Shown here in pieces: positions 41,357 through 49,171 of a DNA stretch of 64,000 nucleotides. This DNA is from JABIKK01 sp964622835 (GTDB taxonomy: Archaea > Nanobdellota > Nanobdellia > SCGC-AAA011-G17 > UBA489). The stretch lies in NCBI GenBank assembly GCA_964622835.1, contig CAZUSA010000002.1:1-64000 (forward strand). Direction: 5' to 3'. Under the pieces are notes generated by a model, which had not been told where the DNA came from, ran no database searches, and saw nothing but the letters and a program-made list of their open reading frames with translations. Both the position numbers and the translations under genes were made by a program. How positions within the stretch are numbered: position 1 is the first letter of the stretch; each line of letters starts with the position of its first letter.

Positions 41357-42312
41357 TGTTTATTATCCACATTAATATCTAATACTTCATATGATGCTGC
41401 TTTTCTTTTTGCTCGTAACGGCATGGTAAAAATAACAGGACGCTTTGCTGCACCAGCAACAGAACCCTTGATAAGTACTGTGTCGTTCTTTACTACACCA
41501 TATTGCTTAATACCACCTTTTTGGTTTACTTCTTCTGCTTTTGCGATCTTCATAACTAACCTATTATACTCTGTCCGTTGATGCATACCCATCTTACCAG
41601 CATGAGCAATTTGACCAGCAGCAACACGCTTTGGCGTCCATGCACCTAAGTTACCAGGACCACGCTTTGTTTTTTCTGACTTGTGTTGTCGAATACGAAC
41701 ACCGAATCGTTTAACAGGACCTTGGGTTCCCTTACCTTTTGTAACACCATGAACATCAACTAACTGACCTTCATCAATAACTTCAGCAATAGCAATAGAA
41801 TCTTTCTTCAATAACTCTTGTGCCTTTGTTAGTTGTTCTGTTAGATCTTTACCACCAACAGCAACTTCAATAATATCATGATTCTTCTTACCAAAACCAG
41901 TTTTCTTTGGTTCCGTGTGCACTACAAGACGAACTTCAGTAAAGGCACCGTCATCAGGTTGTTTCCCTGATTTACCCTTCTTAATCGTCTTGATAACATT
42001 GTCCGCAAAGACTTCAGAAAGTAAGTGTAAACCGTCAATTGTTTTTTTGTAAAATCGTAGAGAAAGAGGTTTTAACGGTGGGCATTCAATGATGGTTACT
42101 GGAATAGAAATAATTTGAGATTTAGAAAGAGAGTGTGGGTTATTATCACGGACACGCATATGCGTCATCCCCGCCTTATACCCAATGAACCCTAATGGCT
42201 TCGCATCGGTGCTGGAAGCAAATGTACGCACTCGCGCAACAAGCTTCTTAGCTCGCTTACGCGGCCAAAACTGCTTACTTCCTTTTCTTGGACTATTATT
42301 GACTTTACCCAT
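41353..42312 (-). CDS. rpl3: Large ribosomal subunit protein uL3
   Basis: 319 aa, first gene of the superoperon. 'GSKQFWPRKRAKKLVARVRTFASSTDAKPLGFIGYKAGMTHM' and 'GTQGPVKRFGVRIRQHKSEKTKRGPGNLGAWTPKRVAAGQIAHAGKMGMHQRTEYN' are diagnostic of archaeal/eukaryotic uL3. A TATA box about 30 nt upstream (42341-42350) drives it. Confidence 0.96.
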   Translation of the reverse strand: MGKVNNSPRKGSKQFWPRKRAKKLVARVRTFASSTDAKPLGFIGYKAGMTHMRVRDNNPHSLSKSQIISIPVTIIECPPLKPLSLRFYKKTIDGLHLLSEVFADNVIKTIKKGKSGKQPDDGAFTEVRLVVHTEPKKTGFGKKNHDIIEVAVGGKDLTEQLTKAQELLKKDSIAIAEVIDEGQLVDVHGVTKGKGTQGPVKRFGVRIRQHKSEKTKRGPGNLGAWTPKRVAAGQIAHAGKMGMHQRTEYNRLVMKIAKAEEVNQKGGIKQYGVVKNDTVLIKGSVAGAAKRPVIFTMPLRAKRKAASYEVLDINVDNKQ

Positions 42313-42340
42313 TGTATTGTGACTTTTTTTCCTTTATTTG

Positions 42341-42350
42341 CTTTTTAACG
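42341..42350 (-). promoter_or_regulatory. TATA box for the ribosomal superoperon
   Basis: CGTTAAAAAG on the minus strand, about 33 nt before the L3 ATG. Apart from this and the histone promoter, the 248-nt spacer 42313-42560 holds no gene I can support. Confidence 0.45.
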
Positions 42351-42510
42351 CTTGTGGTACTGTCGCACATACTATCGATAGAAATCTGGCGTTGAATCAA
42401 CGACTACTAGGCTTTTTACGTGCATTTGCATACACGAACGGTTTTTTCAGTAGGGTAACTTTTTGACCAATTCGAGCTTTTTAAAGGTGTTGGTCTGAGA
42501 TTCAGAAACG

Positions 42511-42520
42511 CTTATAAAGC
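42511..42520 (+). promoter_or_regulatory. TATA box for the histone gene
   Basis: CTTATAAAGC, giving a start near 42540 and a leader of about 20 nt with a GGAGG ribosome site at 42548-42552. Confidence 0.5.
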
Positions 42521-42560
42521 CTTTATTCGTAAAAAGAAGTACAAATTGGAGGTATTATCT

Positions 42561-42770
42561 ATGACACGATCCATTTTACCCTTAGCTGCGATGGAAAAAC
42601 TACTCAAGAAAGCAGGAGCTCCACGCGTCAGCGAAGAAGCAAAAGAAGCATTAAAAGATCTCTTAGAAGCACACGCAGAAGAAATAGGCAAAAAAGCAGT
42701 CAAATTTTCTCTCCATTCTGGAAGAAAAACTATTAAAGCTGCCGACGTACGTTTAGCACATACACATTAA
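42561..42770 (+). CDS. Archaeal histone (HMf type)
   Basis: 69 aa histone-fold protein: 'LPLAAMEKLLKKAGAPRVSEEAKEALKDLLEAHAEEIGKKAVKFSLHSGRKTIKAADVRLA'. It has the three-helix fold with the canonical R-K-T-I-K-A-x-D-V loop end. DNA wrapping as dimer chains is known for the family. A strong GGAGG places the start at ATG 42561, not five codons earlier. It is divergent from rpl3. Confidence 0.96.
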   Translation: MTRSILPLAAMEKLLKKAGAPRVSEEAKEALKDLLEAHAEEIGKKAVKFSLHSGRKTIKAADVRLAHTH

Positions 42771-42814
42771 TACCGTGTTTTGAAGAGGTAGTTAACCAGA
42801 CAGGAGAACAAACA

Positions 42815-43030
42815 ATGACTGTAAGAAATACTATCGGTATGATCCTTAAACCTCTTGTTACTATAGGTGCATTAGTGACAATTACTCATCCCAATCCACC
42901 AAACCACCCTGTTAGTGTCGGAGGACTTCGTCTAGAAAAAACTTATTCCCACACACCCTTTGAACAAGATGCATTTACCGTAAGATTTAGAAATCTTCTC
43001 CATGCAGACCATACTGATTATATAGAATAA
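42815..43030 (+). CDS. Unrecognised 71-aa protein
   Basis: No family recognised. The first 25 residues include a hydrophobic stretch 'ILKPLVTIGALVTIT' that could be a signal or membrane anchor, followed by a short polar proline- and histidine-containing part. A CAGGAG ribosome-like site lies before the ATG, 44 nt after the histone stop, so it may be in the histone transcript. It ends 1 nt from the convergent zinc-protein gene. Confidence 0.45.
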   Translation: MTVRNTIGMILKPLVTIGALVTITHPNPPNHPVSVGGLRLEKTYSHTPFEQDAFTVRFRNLLHADHTDYIE

Positions 43031-43031
43031 A

Positions 43032-43445
43032 CTACTTCATCTTTTTTGTAATATTAATTTTTTCATTACAGTGATCACATAAGAACTGCAATGCATCCAC
43101 AGAATATTTCTTTTGTTTTTCTTCATTAAACAACTGCACTTTCTTACGCTTGAACGGAATTTCCGTTTCACCACTCTTTTCACAATGAGGACACGTGTAT
43201 TTGATTGAAGCTGTTAACTTTTCTTCATGTTCCTTCTTTTCTTCAGAATATTTACATTCATGACACACATATTCTTTAGCACGAATCTTTGGTTTACCCG
43301 TTTTAGGATCGCGTGGCTTACCCATTAATCCCTTTTTACATTGAGGGCATGTTGCTTTAAACACCCATGCACGTATTTTACCCGAGCCAACAGTACGGAT
43401 AGTAAAATAAATACACTCACCCATAGAAGTCGGTTCTTTTACCAT
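43032..43445 (-). CDS. Zinc-ribbon protein, function unknown
   Basis: 137 aa with four C-x2-C knuckles: CPQC, CHEC, CPHC and CDHC, arranged as two zinc ribbons. The K-rich linkers suggest RNA or DNA contact. Similar small multi-zinc proteins are common in archaea; I do not assign a family. A TTATATACT box at about 43476-43484 supports expression. ATG 43424 is an alternative start. Confidence 0.68.
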   Translation of the reverse strand: MVKEPTSMGECIYFTIRTVGSGKIRAWVFKATCPQCKKGLMGKPRDPKTGKPKIRAKEYVCHECKYSEEKKEHEEKLTASIKYTCPHCEKSGETEIPFKRKKVQLFNEEKQKKYSVDALQFLCDHCNEKINITKKMK

Positions 43446-43510
43446 CTTTTCACAAGAAATTATTTATGATAATAGTATATAACCATTTCGTGACTGCAAC
43501 CATGCCAATG

Positions 43511-44077
43511 TTAGCTATCAAATCTAAAACGCAACGTAAATTTCGTCGTACGCACACGAGACCAAATAAGCAACGCTACTAACGCACCACACAATCCAAT
43601 AAAAAAGGACACTAATGCAAGATTAATCATTGGTTTCAATAAAACAACCATTAATTGAGATGATAAAACAAATCCTGTCGTAATTGGGATACTTGCTGCA
43701 GCAATAGCAACACCCATAGTAATATCTAAAGGTATATTTTTTATTTCAATTTTCAATAATACAAAAACAAGTTCAAACACAATACCAGCAACTAAAAACA
43801 CAATAAACTTTTCAGAACCTGTCACACCCATGTTTTCCATGCCAGATGTTACTAATGCACCAACCGTAAAAAACAACAATGCAATCCAACTTCTCCCACT
43901 AATATACACTGTTAACGCAACTAACAAACTAACAACAAATAATGCAACAATATATGATGATTGCGGACCAACAAACAATTGCATTAATGCACCAACAACA
44001 AACCATAAAATAATTGCAGCAAGTAACAACATCCAATCTCTCTGTTGTAATTTCTTAAAACTCTCCATTGCAATCAT
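43511..44077 (-). CDS. Small polytopic membrane protein, unknown
   Basis: 188 aa with about six hydrophobic helices spaced over residues 15-170 ('WMLLLAAIILWFVVGAL', 'YIVALFVVSLLVALTVYI', 'IALLFFTVGALVTSG', 'FIVFLVAGIVFELVFVLL', then two more), a short basic cytoplasmic start and an R/K-rich end. No motif identifies a family. It follows the DoxX-like gene on the same strand after 52 nt. Confidence 0.6.
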   Translation of the reverse strand: MIAMESFKKLQQRDWMLLLAAIILWFVVGALMQLFVGPQSSYIVALFVVSLLVALTVYISGRSWIALLFFTVGALVTSGMENMGVTGSEKFIVFLVAGIVFELVFVLLKIEIKNIPLDITMGVAIAAASIPITTGFVLSSQLMVVLLKPMINLALVSFFIGLCGALVALLIWSRVRTTKFTLRFRFDS

Positions 44078-44129
44078 TTTATTTCAAGAACACCTCTCTT
44101 TTTTTCTTTCCCTTTCTTTGTAGATTACA

Positions 44130-44525
44130 TTATCTAACTTTCAACCAGTCTTTCGCCTTCTTCGGGAAACCTTGCAACGCTAACAATGCCAATGGTGCCG
44201 CCCAATTAGCTGAACGTTCGACAAAATCCCAAATAGGTTCGCCAGAAATAGGACGTATTAACGCAGTAACAAAACCCCATAACGCAGCCCAACCAAGAAC
44301 AAAACGTAATGGCATAAACAATGCAAGGAATGCAACAACAATATCCATCCCACCAATCAACGGCATCAATGTAGCAGCCATACTTTCAGTAAAACCAACC
44401 GATGTAAAATAAGGAATCCAACCTTCCTTACCCCCTAATGCAAACATACCATGACCAAGAAAAGTACCAAACACACCAATACGTAAAAACCATTCAGCCG
44501 TTGACACTGCACCTTTTTTTGCCAT
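44130..44525 (-). CDS. DoxX-like small membrane protein
   Basis: 131 aa with four membrane helices. 'FLRIGVFGTFLGHGMFALGG' at the start and 'PLIGGMDIVVAFLALF' in the middle resemble the DoxX/SURF4 fold, whose members have been linked to redox stress and membrane lipid handling. I am unsure of the precise family. It is monocistronic or paired with the gene downstream. Confidence 0.55.
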   Translation of the reverse strand: MAKKGAVSTAEWFLRIGVFGTFLGHGMFALGGKEGWIPYFTSVGFTESMAATLMPLIGGMDIVVAFLALFMPLRFVLGWAALWGFVTALIRPISGEPIWDFVERSANWAAPLALLALQGFPKKAKDWLKVR

Positions 44526-44605
44526 ACCACTACGTATCTTCTTTTGTTATTTAAACATTGGCATAACAATTGTTAATATACACTATTGTTAATAAAAAAA
44601 TAATA

Positions 44606-44680
44606 CGCTCCCGCCGGGATTTGAACCCGGGCCTCCGCCGTGAGAGGGCGACATCCTAAACCGGACTAGACGACAGGAGC
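44606..44680 (-). tRNA. tRNA-Glu (CTC)
   Basis: 75-nt cloverleaf on the minus strand: acceptor GCTCCTG pairs CGGGAGC, anticodon stem TCGCC/GGCGG with loop CTCTCAC (CTC), T-loop TTCAAAT. It is 7 nt downstream of tRNA-Gln, so the two are probably co-transcribed. Confidence 0.92.
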
Positions 44681-44687
44681 GTACAAG

Positions 44688-44760
44688 TAGTCCCGCCAGG
44701 AGTCGAACCTGGGTCTCGAGGCCCAGAACCTCACGTGCTAGACCACTACACTACGGGACT
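44688..44760 (-). tRNA. tRNA-Gln (CTG)
   Basis: 73-nt cloverleaf on the minus strand: acceptor AGTCCCG/CGGGACT with the A1-T72 pair typical of archaeal tRNA-Gln, anticodon stem TGAGG/CCTCG, loop TTCTGGG (CTG), T-loop TTCGACT. Confidence 0.92.
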
Positions 44761-44843
44761 TTCCGCTAACGAAGCACAGAATAATCTATTTTTAACCATT
44801 TGCTTTTAGAAACGCTTAAGAATTCCCACTAAAGAAAAACACT

Positions 44844-45173
44844 ATGGAACAAATAACCTTCAACAATTGGCAAACATTAGACTTACGTGTAGGACACATA
44901 AAAAAAGTAGAAGACCATTCAAATGCAGATAAACTCTATGTCTTAACGGTCGACGTGGGTAACGACGAACCTATTACTATTGTGACCTCATTAAAAGAAT
45001 ATTACACAGCAGAACAACTACAGGATAAACGTATTATCGTTCTTGTTAACCTACAACCAGCAACCTTCAGAGGCGTAGAAAGCCACGGCATGTTACTTGC
45101 AGCAGAAAAAGATGGTAAATGTATTTTATTAGAACCAGATGCAGACATTGAAGCCGGAGCAACAATCAAGTAA
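44844..45173 (+). CDS. tRNA-binding OB-fold protein (MetRS-beta/CsaA-like)
   Basis: 109 aa OB-fold of the EMAP-II type. 'LDLRVGHIKKVEDHSNADKLYVLTVDVG' and 'LVNLQPATFRGVESHGMLLAAE' are family signatures. Such proteins occur as the C-terminal module of MetRS or alone as tRNA-binding or chaperone proteins; here it is free-standing. Its stop overlaps the convergent gene by 8 nt. Confidence 0.9.
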   Translation: MEQITFNNWQTLDLRVGHIKKVEDHSNADKLYVLTVDVGNDEPITIVTSLKEYYTAEQLQDKRIIVLVNLQPATFRGVESHGMLLAAEKDGKCILLEPDADIEAGATIK

Positions 45174-45816
45174 CAACATTAACGCCAGGTTGTAGTGTCT
45201 CTGTCTCATGCACACCATCAGAAACAAATGTTTCATCATTTAAGTTTAAAACAAACCCAACAACATTCTCTTTACGAACAATAATATCTAACCCTCTCGT
45301 TTCATACTTTAACAAACGAACAATCAATGCAGAATTAACATCCGCAGGTAAAAAGATGGTTTTATCAGGAATACCAAATTCACCATAAATAGCTTCTTTC
45401 GTCCAACCCTCTTGTGTTAACCCATGTAATAATGGACGGAACGGTTCACGAATCGTTAAAGAAATAACAACACCATTATCAAACACAACAATCAACCCTG
45501 TACCATCTAACGCTAACGCTTCACCATACTCCCACGTTTCACGACCTTGAGCAAATTCTTTTTTACCATCAGGCTCACCTAATCGTTCTACAACTTCAGG
45601 CAGACGATCACCCACTTGCAATCCAAAGACAGCAACATCATTTGCATTAAACGTAGTTGAAAAAATATCATCCTCCGTCAATTCAAACATTGCCGTAGAA
45701 CTCAACGATTTTTTTTCTAAAGATTCAAGAGCAGAAAAAACAGCTAATGAAACAACAATAAGCAATACTATGCCACCTGCATGTTTCATCCATTCTTGTT
45801 GTTTCTTTTTTGCCAT
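45166..45816 (-). CDS. Membrane-anchored protein with BamE/SmpA-like fold, unknown
   Basis: 216 aa. A basic start and one membrane helix (15-30, 'GGIVLLIVVSLAVFSAL') anchor an extracellular domain. 'GLQVGDRLPEVVERLGEPDGKKEFAQGRETWEYG' and a second 'YGEFGIPDKTIFLP' resemble the tandem hairpins of BamE/SmpA-type domains (G-x-P-D after a helix). Function is unknown. It ends by overlapping the tRNA-binding gene; tRNA-Ile follows its start on the same strand upstream. Confidence 0.6.
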   Translation of the reverse strand: MAKKKQQEWMKHAGGIVLLIVVSLAVFSALESLEKKSLSSTAMFELTEDDIFSTTFNANDVAVFGLQVGDRLPEVVERLGEPDGKKEFAQGRETWEYGEALALDGTGLIVVFDNGVVISLTIREPFRPLLHGLTQEGWTKEAIYGEFGIPDKTIFLPADVNSALIVRLLKYETRGLDIIVRKENVVGFVLNLNDETFVSDGVHETETLQPGVNVVT

Positions 45817-45828
45817 TATGAATGTGTA

Positions 45829-45941
45829 TGAGCCCGATCGGATTTGAACCGACGATCCCTACCTTACTGAGCAATCAACAAACACATATTCTGTGATATA
45901 CATATCAGAGTAGTGCCTTAGCCAGACTGGGCCACGGGCTC
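45829..45941 (-). tRNA. tRNA-Ile (GAT) with intron
   Basis: 113 nt including a 38-nt intron; mature length 75 nt. Acceptor GAGCCCG/CGGGCTC, anticodon stem CTACT/GGTAG, and the mature loop CTGATAA with anticodon GAT are seen. D-stem pairing is weak (3 bp), and the T-stem GTCGG/CCGAT has one wobble. The intron lies after position 37, the standard archaeal site. Confidence 0.9.
45865..45902 (-). other. 38-nt tRNA intron with bulge-helix-bulge motif
   Basis: CTGA of the anticodon loop pairs TCAG near the 3' end of the intron, giving a 4-bp helix flanked by two 3-nt bulges (T-A-T and T-A-A). Cleavage falls after the second base of each bulge, the canonical site of the EndA enzyme encoded at 50209. 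Confidence 0.85.
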
Positions 45942-45969
45942 ATTTAGGAATAATTCTCTTTGAAGTAGT

Positions 45970-46638
45970 TTATAAGATTTTCTGACAATAAAAATAATAC
46001 TTTTGGATAAACTTGGGATTTTTGGGGCATATTGTTTTCATGAATAATTCCAACATCTTTTCGCCCCTTGTCACGATGGTATACGATGGCTTACGATTTC
46101 CCAGCCCATTGTCTTCGTAGAGGTATTTGGTGGTTCTTAAGCCAAGATTATTAAATTCCTTGTGTATTTGGATTGCTAATGTTTTTGAGATGGTTTTTAT
46201 TTCCATTCGCGGATAAAGCTTTTCTTTTCTTGGATCTAAATAAATACAACCATCAGTACCAAATATACCTCTCAAAACAGACTTTGTTAATTCTTCTGTT
46301 TTTAGAAATGTTTCTGGAATAACAATATCAGTTTTCTTTCCTAAAGGAAGACCTAATTCTTGTTTAAATGCAACTAAGGTATTATTCCACAATTGAAATC
46401 CAAATACTCTCGTTGAAGGCATATCTCTTAAGGAAATATCAATGTCATACAATTTTTTGAATGTTGGTTTTATCCTCTTAATATAATGGTGTTTATCATC
46501 TGTGTGATGCCCTCTTAATTGATAAAATCCTTTATTTTTCCCATTTTGTTTAGAATACCAATTCATACTTCCATCACCGATATGCCAACCAACTTCTTCT
46601 GCAAGCAAAGGTGTAATTCTTTTCGGAATCTCCATCAT
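45970..46638 (-). CDS. Free-standing LAGLIDADG homing endonuclease-like protein
   Basis: 222 aa with two LAGLIDADG-type motifs: 'LAEEVGWHIGDG' (12-23) and 'SVLRGIFGTDG' (120-130), each ending in the acidic metal residue. No intein splice blocks are present, so it is a separate gene. It ends 28 nt before the intron-bearing tRNA-Ile on the same strand. The family makes site-specific cuts that drive intron or intein spread; related proteins can act as maturases or regulators. Confidence 0.85.
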   Translation of the reverse strand: MMEIPKRITPLLAEEVGWHIGDGSMNWYSKQNGKNKGFYQLRGHHTDDKHHYIKRIKPTFKKLYDIDISLRDMPSTRVFGFQLWNNTLVAFKQELGLPLGKKTDIVIPETFLKTEELTKSVLRGIFGTDGCIYLDPRKEKLYPRMEIKTISKTLAIQIHKEFNNLGLRTTKYLYEDNGLGNRKPSYTIVTRGEKMLELFMKTICPKNPKFIQKYYFYCQKIL

Positions 46639-46741
46639 ACAACTATTTTATTATTTATTTATAGATGCTTACTGCGCACTTGAGAAGTATGGGTTACCGA
46701 AGAAATTACGTAAAAAAAAAGTGTCTTGAAAAATGTTTTAT

Positions 46742-47740
46742 TTATTTCACATACTCTTCATTGAACATTTGGACGGTAAGGAGTAAAAATGTCAACAATA
46801 AAGGGCCTACGATCAAGCCTATAATGCCAAATAATGATAATCCCATGAAGACACCTACTAATGTTGTCACAGGATGCATTTTAGCAGAACTATGTTGTTG
46901 CAATAATGGTCTCAGAATATTGTCTATTGTACTCATAAAAATACCCACAACGAGTAAGATGATCGCACCGGTATAGTCACCCTTAACAAATAATGCTACA
47001 TCCACAGGAACCCACACAAGGAACACTCCTGCAGCAGGTAAGAATGATAACACAAACGCAACAAGACCCCAAAAAAATGCTCCCTCAATACCCAAAAAAA
47101 GAAATGAACCAAGAATTAATCCAGCCTGCACTAACGCAATGATTCCAGACGTCCATAACGTACTATTAACAATAGCAGAAAACTTATCCAATAATATCAA
47201 AGAATTCTTTTTACTAAAGGGAATGATAGCATGCACATATGTTCTTTTTACATGTTTGGGAGTAATAAGCAAGTAATAGAAAATAAAATAAGTGATGATA
47301 AAATTAATAAGAACTTGACCCATCTGAGAAAATGCATTCGTTACCAAATTAACGAGGAATGCTGAAACCTTAGGTAATTGATCATTAAATTTTTCAAGTA
47401 ATGAAAATTGAGGAAATTGATCGTTAAGAGAAGTAACATATCCCAACACAGCTTTATTCTGTATAGCATCCACCACTTCTGCACCAACAACAGAAAATAA
47501 AACACTCAATGGAATAATAATAATTAAAATACTCAAGATAATGACCGTTACAGCGCTTCTTGAAGGTTTCCAGTGTTTCTTTACCACCCAATAATCATTG
47601 AGCGGTTTGAATAATGCAAAAAGAATTAATCCACCAAAAAGAGCATTCATGAAGGGCAATAACCCATAGAAAACAACAACTGCAAGAATAATAATAATCA
47701 AAAACGAAAGATACATCCTAATTTTATTCTTCTGAATCAT
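46742..47740 (-). CDS. AI-2E family transporter (PerM-like)
   Basis: 332 aa, about seven or eight membrane helices. 'LFGGLILFALFKPLNDYWVV', 'FWGLVAFVLSFLPAAGVFLVWVPV' and 'STIDNILRPLLQQHSSAKMHPVTTLVGVFMGLSLFGIIGLIVGPLLLTFLLLTVQMFNEEY' match this permease family, which includes a sodium/proton antiporter and AI-2 exporters. Substrate here is unknown. It overlaps the preceding small membrane protein by 4 nt. Confidence 0.92.
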   Translation of the reverse strand: MIQKNKIRMYLSFLIIIILAVVVFYGLLPFMNALFGGLILFALFKPLNDYWVVKKHWKPSRSAVTVIILSILIIIIPLSVLFSVVGAEVVDAIQNKAVLGYVTSLNDQFPQFSLLEKFNDQLPKVSAFLVNLVTNAFSQMGQVLINFIITYFIFYYLLITPKHVKRTYVHAIIPFSKKNSLILLDKFSAIVNSTLWTSGIIALVQAGLILGSFLFLGIEGAFFWGLVAFVLSFLPAAGVFLVWVPVDVALFVKGDYTGAIILLVVGIFMSTIDNILRPLLQQHSSAKMHPVTTLVGVFMGLSLFGIIGLIVGPLLLTFLLLTVQMFNEEYVK

Positions 47741-48075
47741 TTTGGTTTCGCCTCAATTAATAATAACGTTACGATAGTTACAATAACACCATAGAGTATA
47801 AGAATATTTTCAATAGGAAACCTTTTTGCTAAAAAAATAATTAATCCAACAATCAACGATAATATTCCTGTAATTAATAATACAACCTCAACCACTGTTT
47901 TAATAATTTCTTTTTTGAATGAAATGATACCTTCAATAATATCATATTTAACAGCTTTAACTTTTTTAGAAAGGTTATATTTTTTATTAATTTTCACCGA
48001 TGTTGCTTTTGTTATACGTCCAATGGAACGTGCAACCTTCTTTGCAGTCTTCGATGTTTTTCTTTTTTTTACCAT
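47737..48075 (-). CDS. Small membrane protein with basic N-terminus
   Basis: 112 aa. The first 55 residues are rich in K and R; two membrane helices follow ('VVEVVLLITGILSLIVGLIIFLA' and 'ILILYGVIVTIVTLLLI'). No known family. It overlaps the AI-2E gene by 4 nt, so they are probably functional partners. Confidence 0.65.
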   Translation of the reverse strand: MVKKRKTSKTAKKVARSIGRITKATSVKINKKYNLSKKVKAVKYDIIEGIISFKKEIIKTVVEVVLLITGILSLIVGLIIFLAKRFPIENILILYGVIVTIVTLLLIEAKPK

Positions 48076-48156
48076 CTCTACCTCTTTTTATCGATAGGAA
48101 TGTTTCTTAAATCTATATAAATATGTTTCTTTTGGTACAACAAAAATAATAAGAAG

Positions 48157-48229
48157 CGTCCCGGGAAGGATTCGAACCTTCGACCTCACGGTTAACAGCC
48201 GTGTGCTCTAACCACTGAGCTACCGAGAC
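48157..48229 (-). tRNA. tRNA-Asn (GTT)
   Basis: 73-nt cloverleaf on the minus strand: acceptor GTCTCGG/CCGGGAC, anticodon stem ACGGC/CCGT-type with loop CTGTTAA (GTT), T-loop TTCGAAT. Confidence 0.93.
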
Positions 48230-48277
48230 ATATCACAGACAGGAAATAGGGCTGTTTAAAAGACTTTCCACAACTTC

Positions 48278-49171
48278 TCATCCGCGAACAAAAATAAAGA
48301 TAATAACAACAAGCAATGTCAACAACACAATAGCCACAACAACAACTGCACGTGCAGAACCAGCATCAGGATCATTTGATTGTTCAATTGATGCAGGATC
48401 CATACTTGGAGGCGGTTCATTTGATGAAGCATCTTGCTCTTCACAACAACATACATTACCTGCAGCACAATATTGTAATCCCATGTTCTTACCGTCAACA
48501 CATAATCCTATATTGGTATTAGACGATACAACATCACAGGTTGCAGAAGGATATCCTTCCTCTTGGCATATTTGAAAACAGGATTGTTTATTACAATCAG
48601 GATAACATAAGAACGCTTCACCAGGTTCGCAAATACCATCCCCACAGACAAACTCATCTTCTGCCTTACCAGGAATAATGGTTAACTGATCAAGTTCTAA
48701 TGTTGTTCCTTGAACAATAATAAACGAATACAATGCTAATTCTGGAATATCAGGATAACTACTTAATACAAGACCAACACGACGACGATCTTCAGATGTT
48801 GTTCCCGTAATGTACACATTGCCATTTTGAACAATAGCAACACCTTGACCTTCTTCAAACGGCCATTCAGCACACGAATATCCTAACACTGCTTCCAAAT
48901 AACTATTACAGGGTGTACCAATAAAAATTTGTGCAACATCACCACTCACTTCACCTTCAAGAACACCATCTACATCAGCATAATTATATTTTTGAAATGC
49001 TAACGTTAATCCTGTACCAACAAACGTGTCACCGCCAATGGTGTTTTCTCCAAAAACAATAGAATAATAATCATCAACATCTGTTAATGTCTTATCTAAG
49101 GATACTTCAGCAAGGACAACAGAGCTCAAGAGGCTTGTTACTACAATGAGGAATAAAAGGTGTTTTATCAT
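48278..49171 (-). CDS. S-layer-like surface protein with Cys knot and C-terminal anchor
   Basis: 297 aa. Signal peptide 'LLFLIVVTSLLSSVVLA' (5-21), then a domain 'SIVFGENTIGGDTFVGTGL' to 'VYITGTTSEDRRRVGLVL' (about 35-150) resembling archaeal S-layer/glycoprotein modules that use 'GG..AxD' repeats. A C-G-D-G-I-C-E-P-G-E...C..D-C knot (about 175-195), further cysteines (to 245), and a membrane helix at the C-terminus follow. The same knot occurs in the 23127 protein. It overlaps the next gene upstream by 4 nt. Confidence 0.72.
   Translation of the reverse strand: MIKHLLFLIVVTSLLSSVVLAEVSLDKTLTDVDDYYSIVFGENTIGGDTFVGTGLTLAFQKYNYADVDGVLEGEVSGDVAQIFIGTPCNSYLEAVLGYSCAEWPFEEGQGVAIVQNGNVYITGTTSEDRRRVGLVLSSYPDIPELALYSFIIVQGTTLELDQLTIIPGKAEDEFVCGDGICEPGEAFLCYPDCNKQSCFQICQEEGYPSATCDVVSSNTNIGLCVDGKNMGLQYCAAGNVCCCEEQDASSNEPPPSMDPASIEQSNDPDAGSARAVVVVAIVLLTLLVVIIFIFVRG

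Noticed and set aside
28231..42312. Ribosomal superoperon as a novel arrangement
   Set aside because: The L3-to-SecY order with SUI1 and RNase P component inside is the normal archaeal S10-spc order; only the tails and missing adk/cmk are unusual.
45970..46638. Intein or group I intron remnant
   Set aside because: No splice-junction motifs and no interrupted host gene; it is a complete stand-alone gene.
46665..46976. Rightward frame between the LAGLIDADG gene and the transporter
   Set aside because: Most of it is antisense to the AI-2E transporter and it has no TATA or ribosome site.
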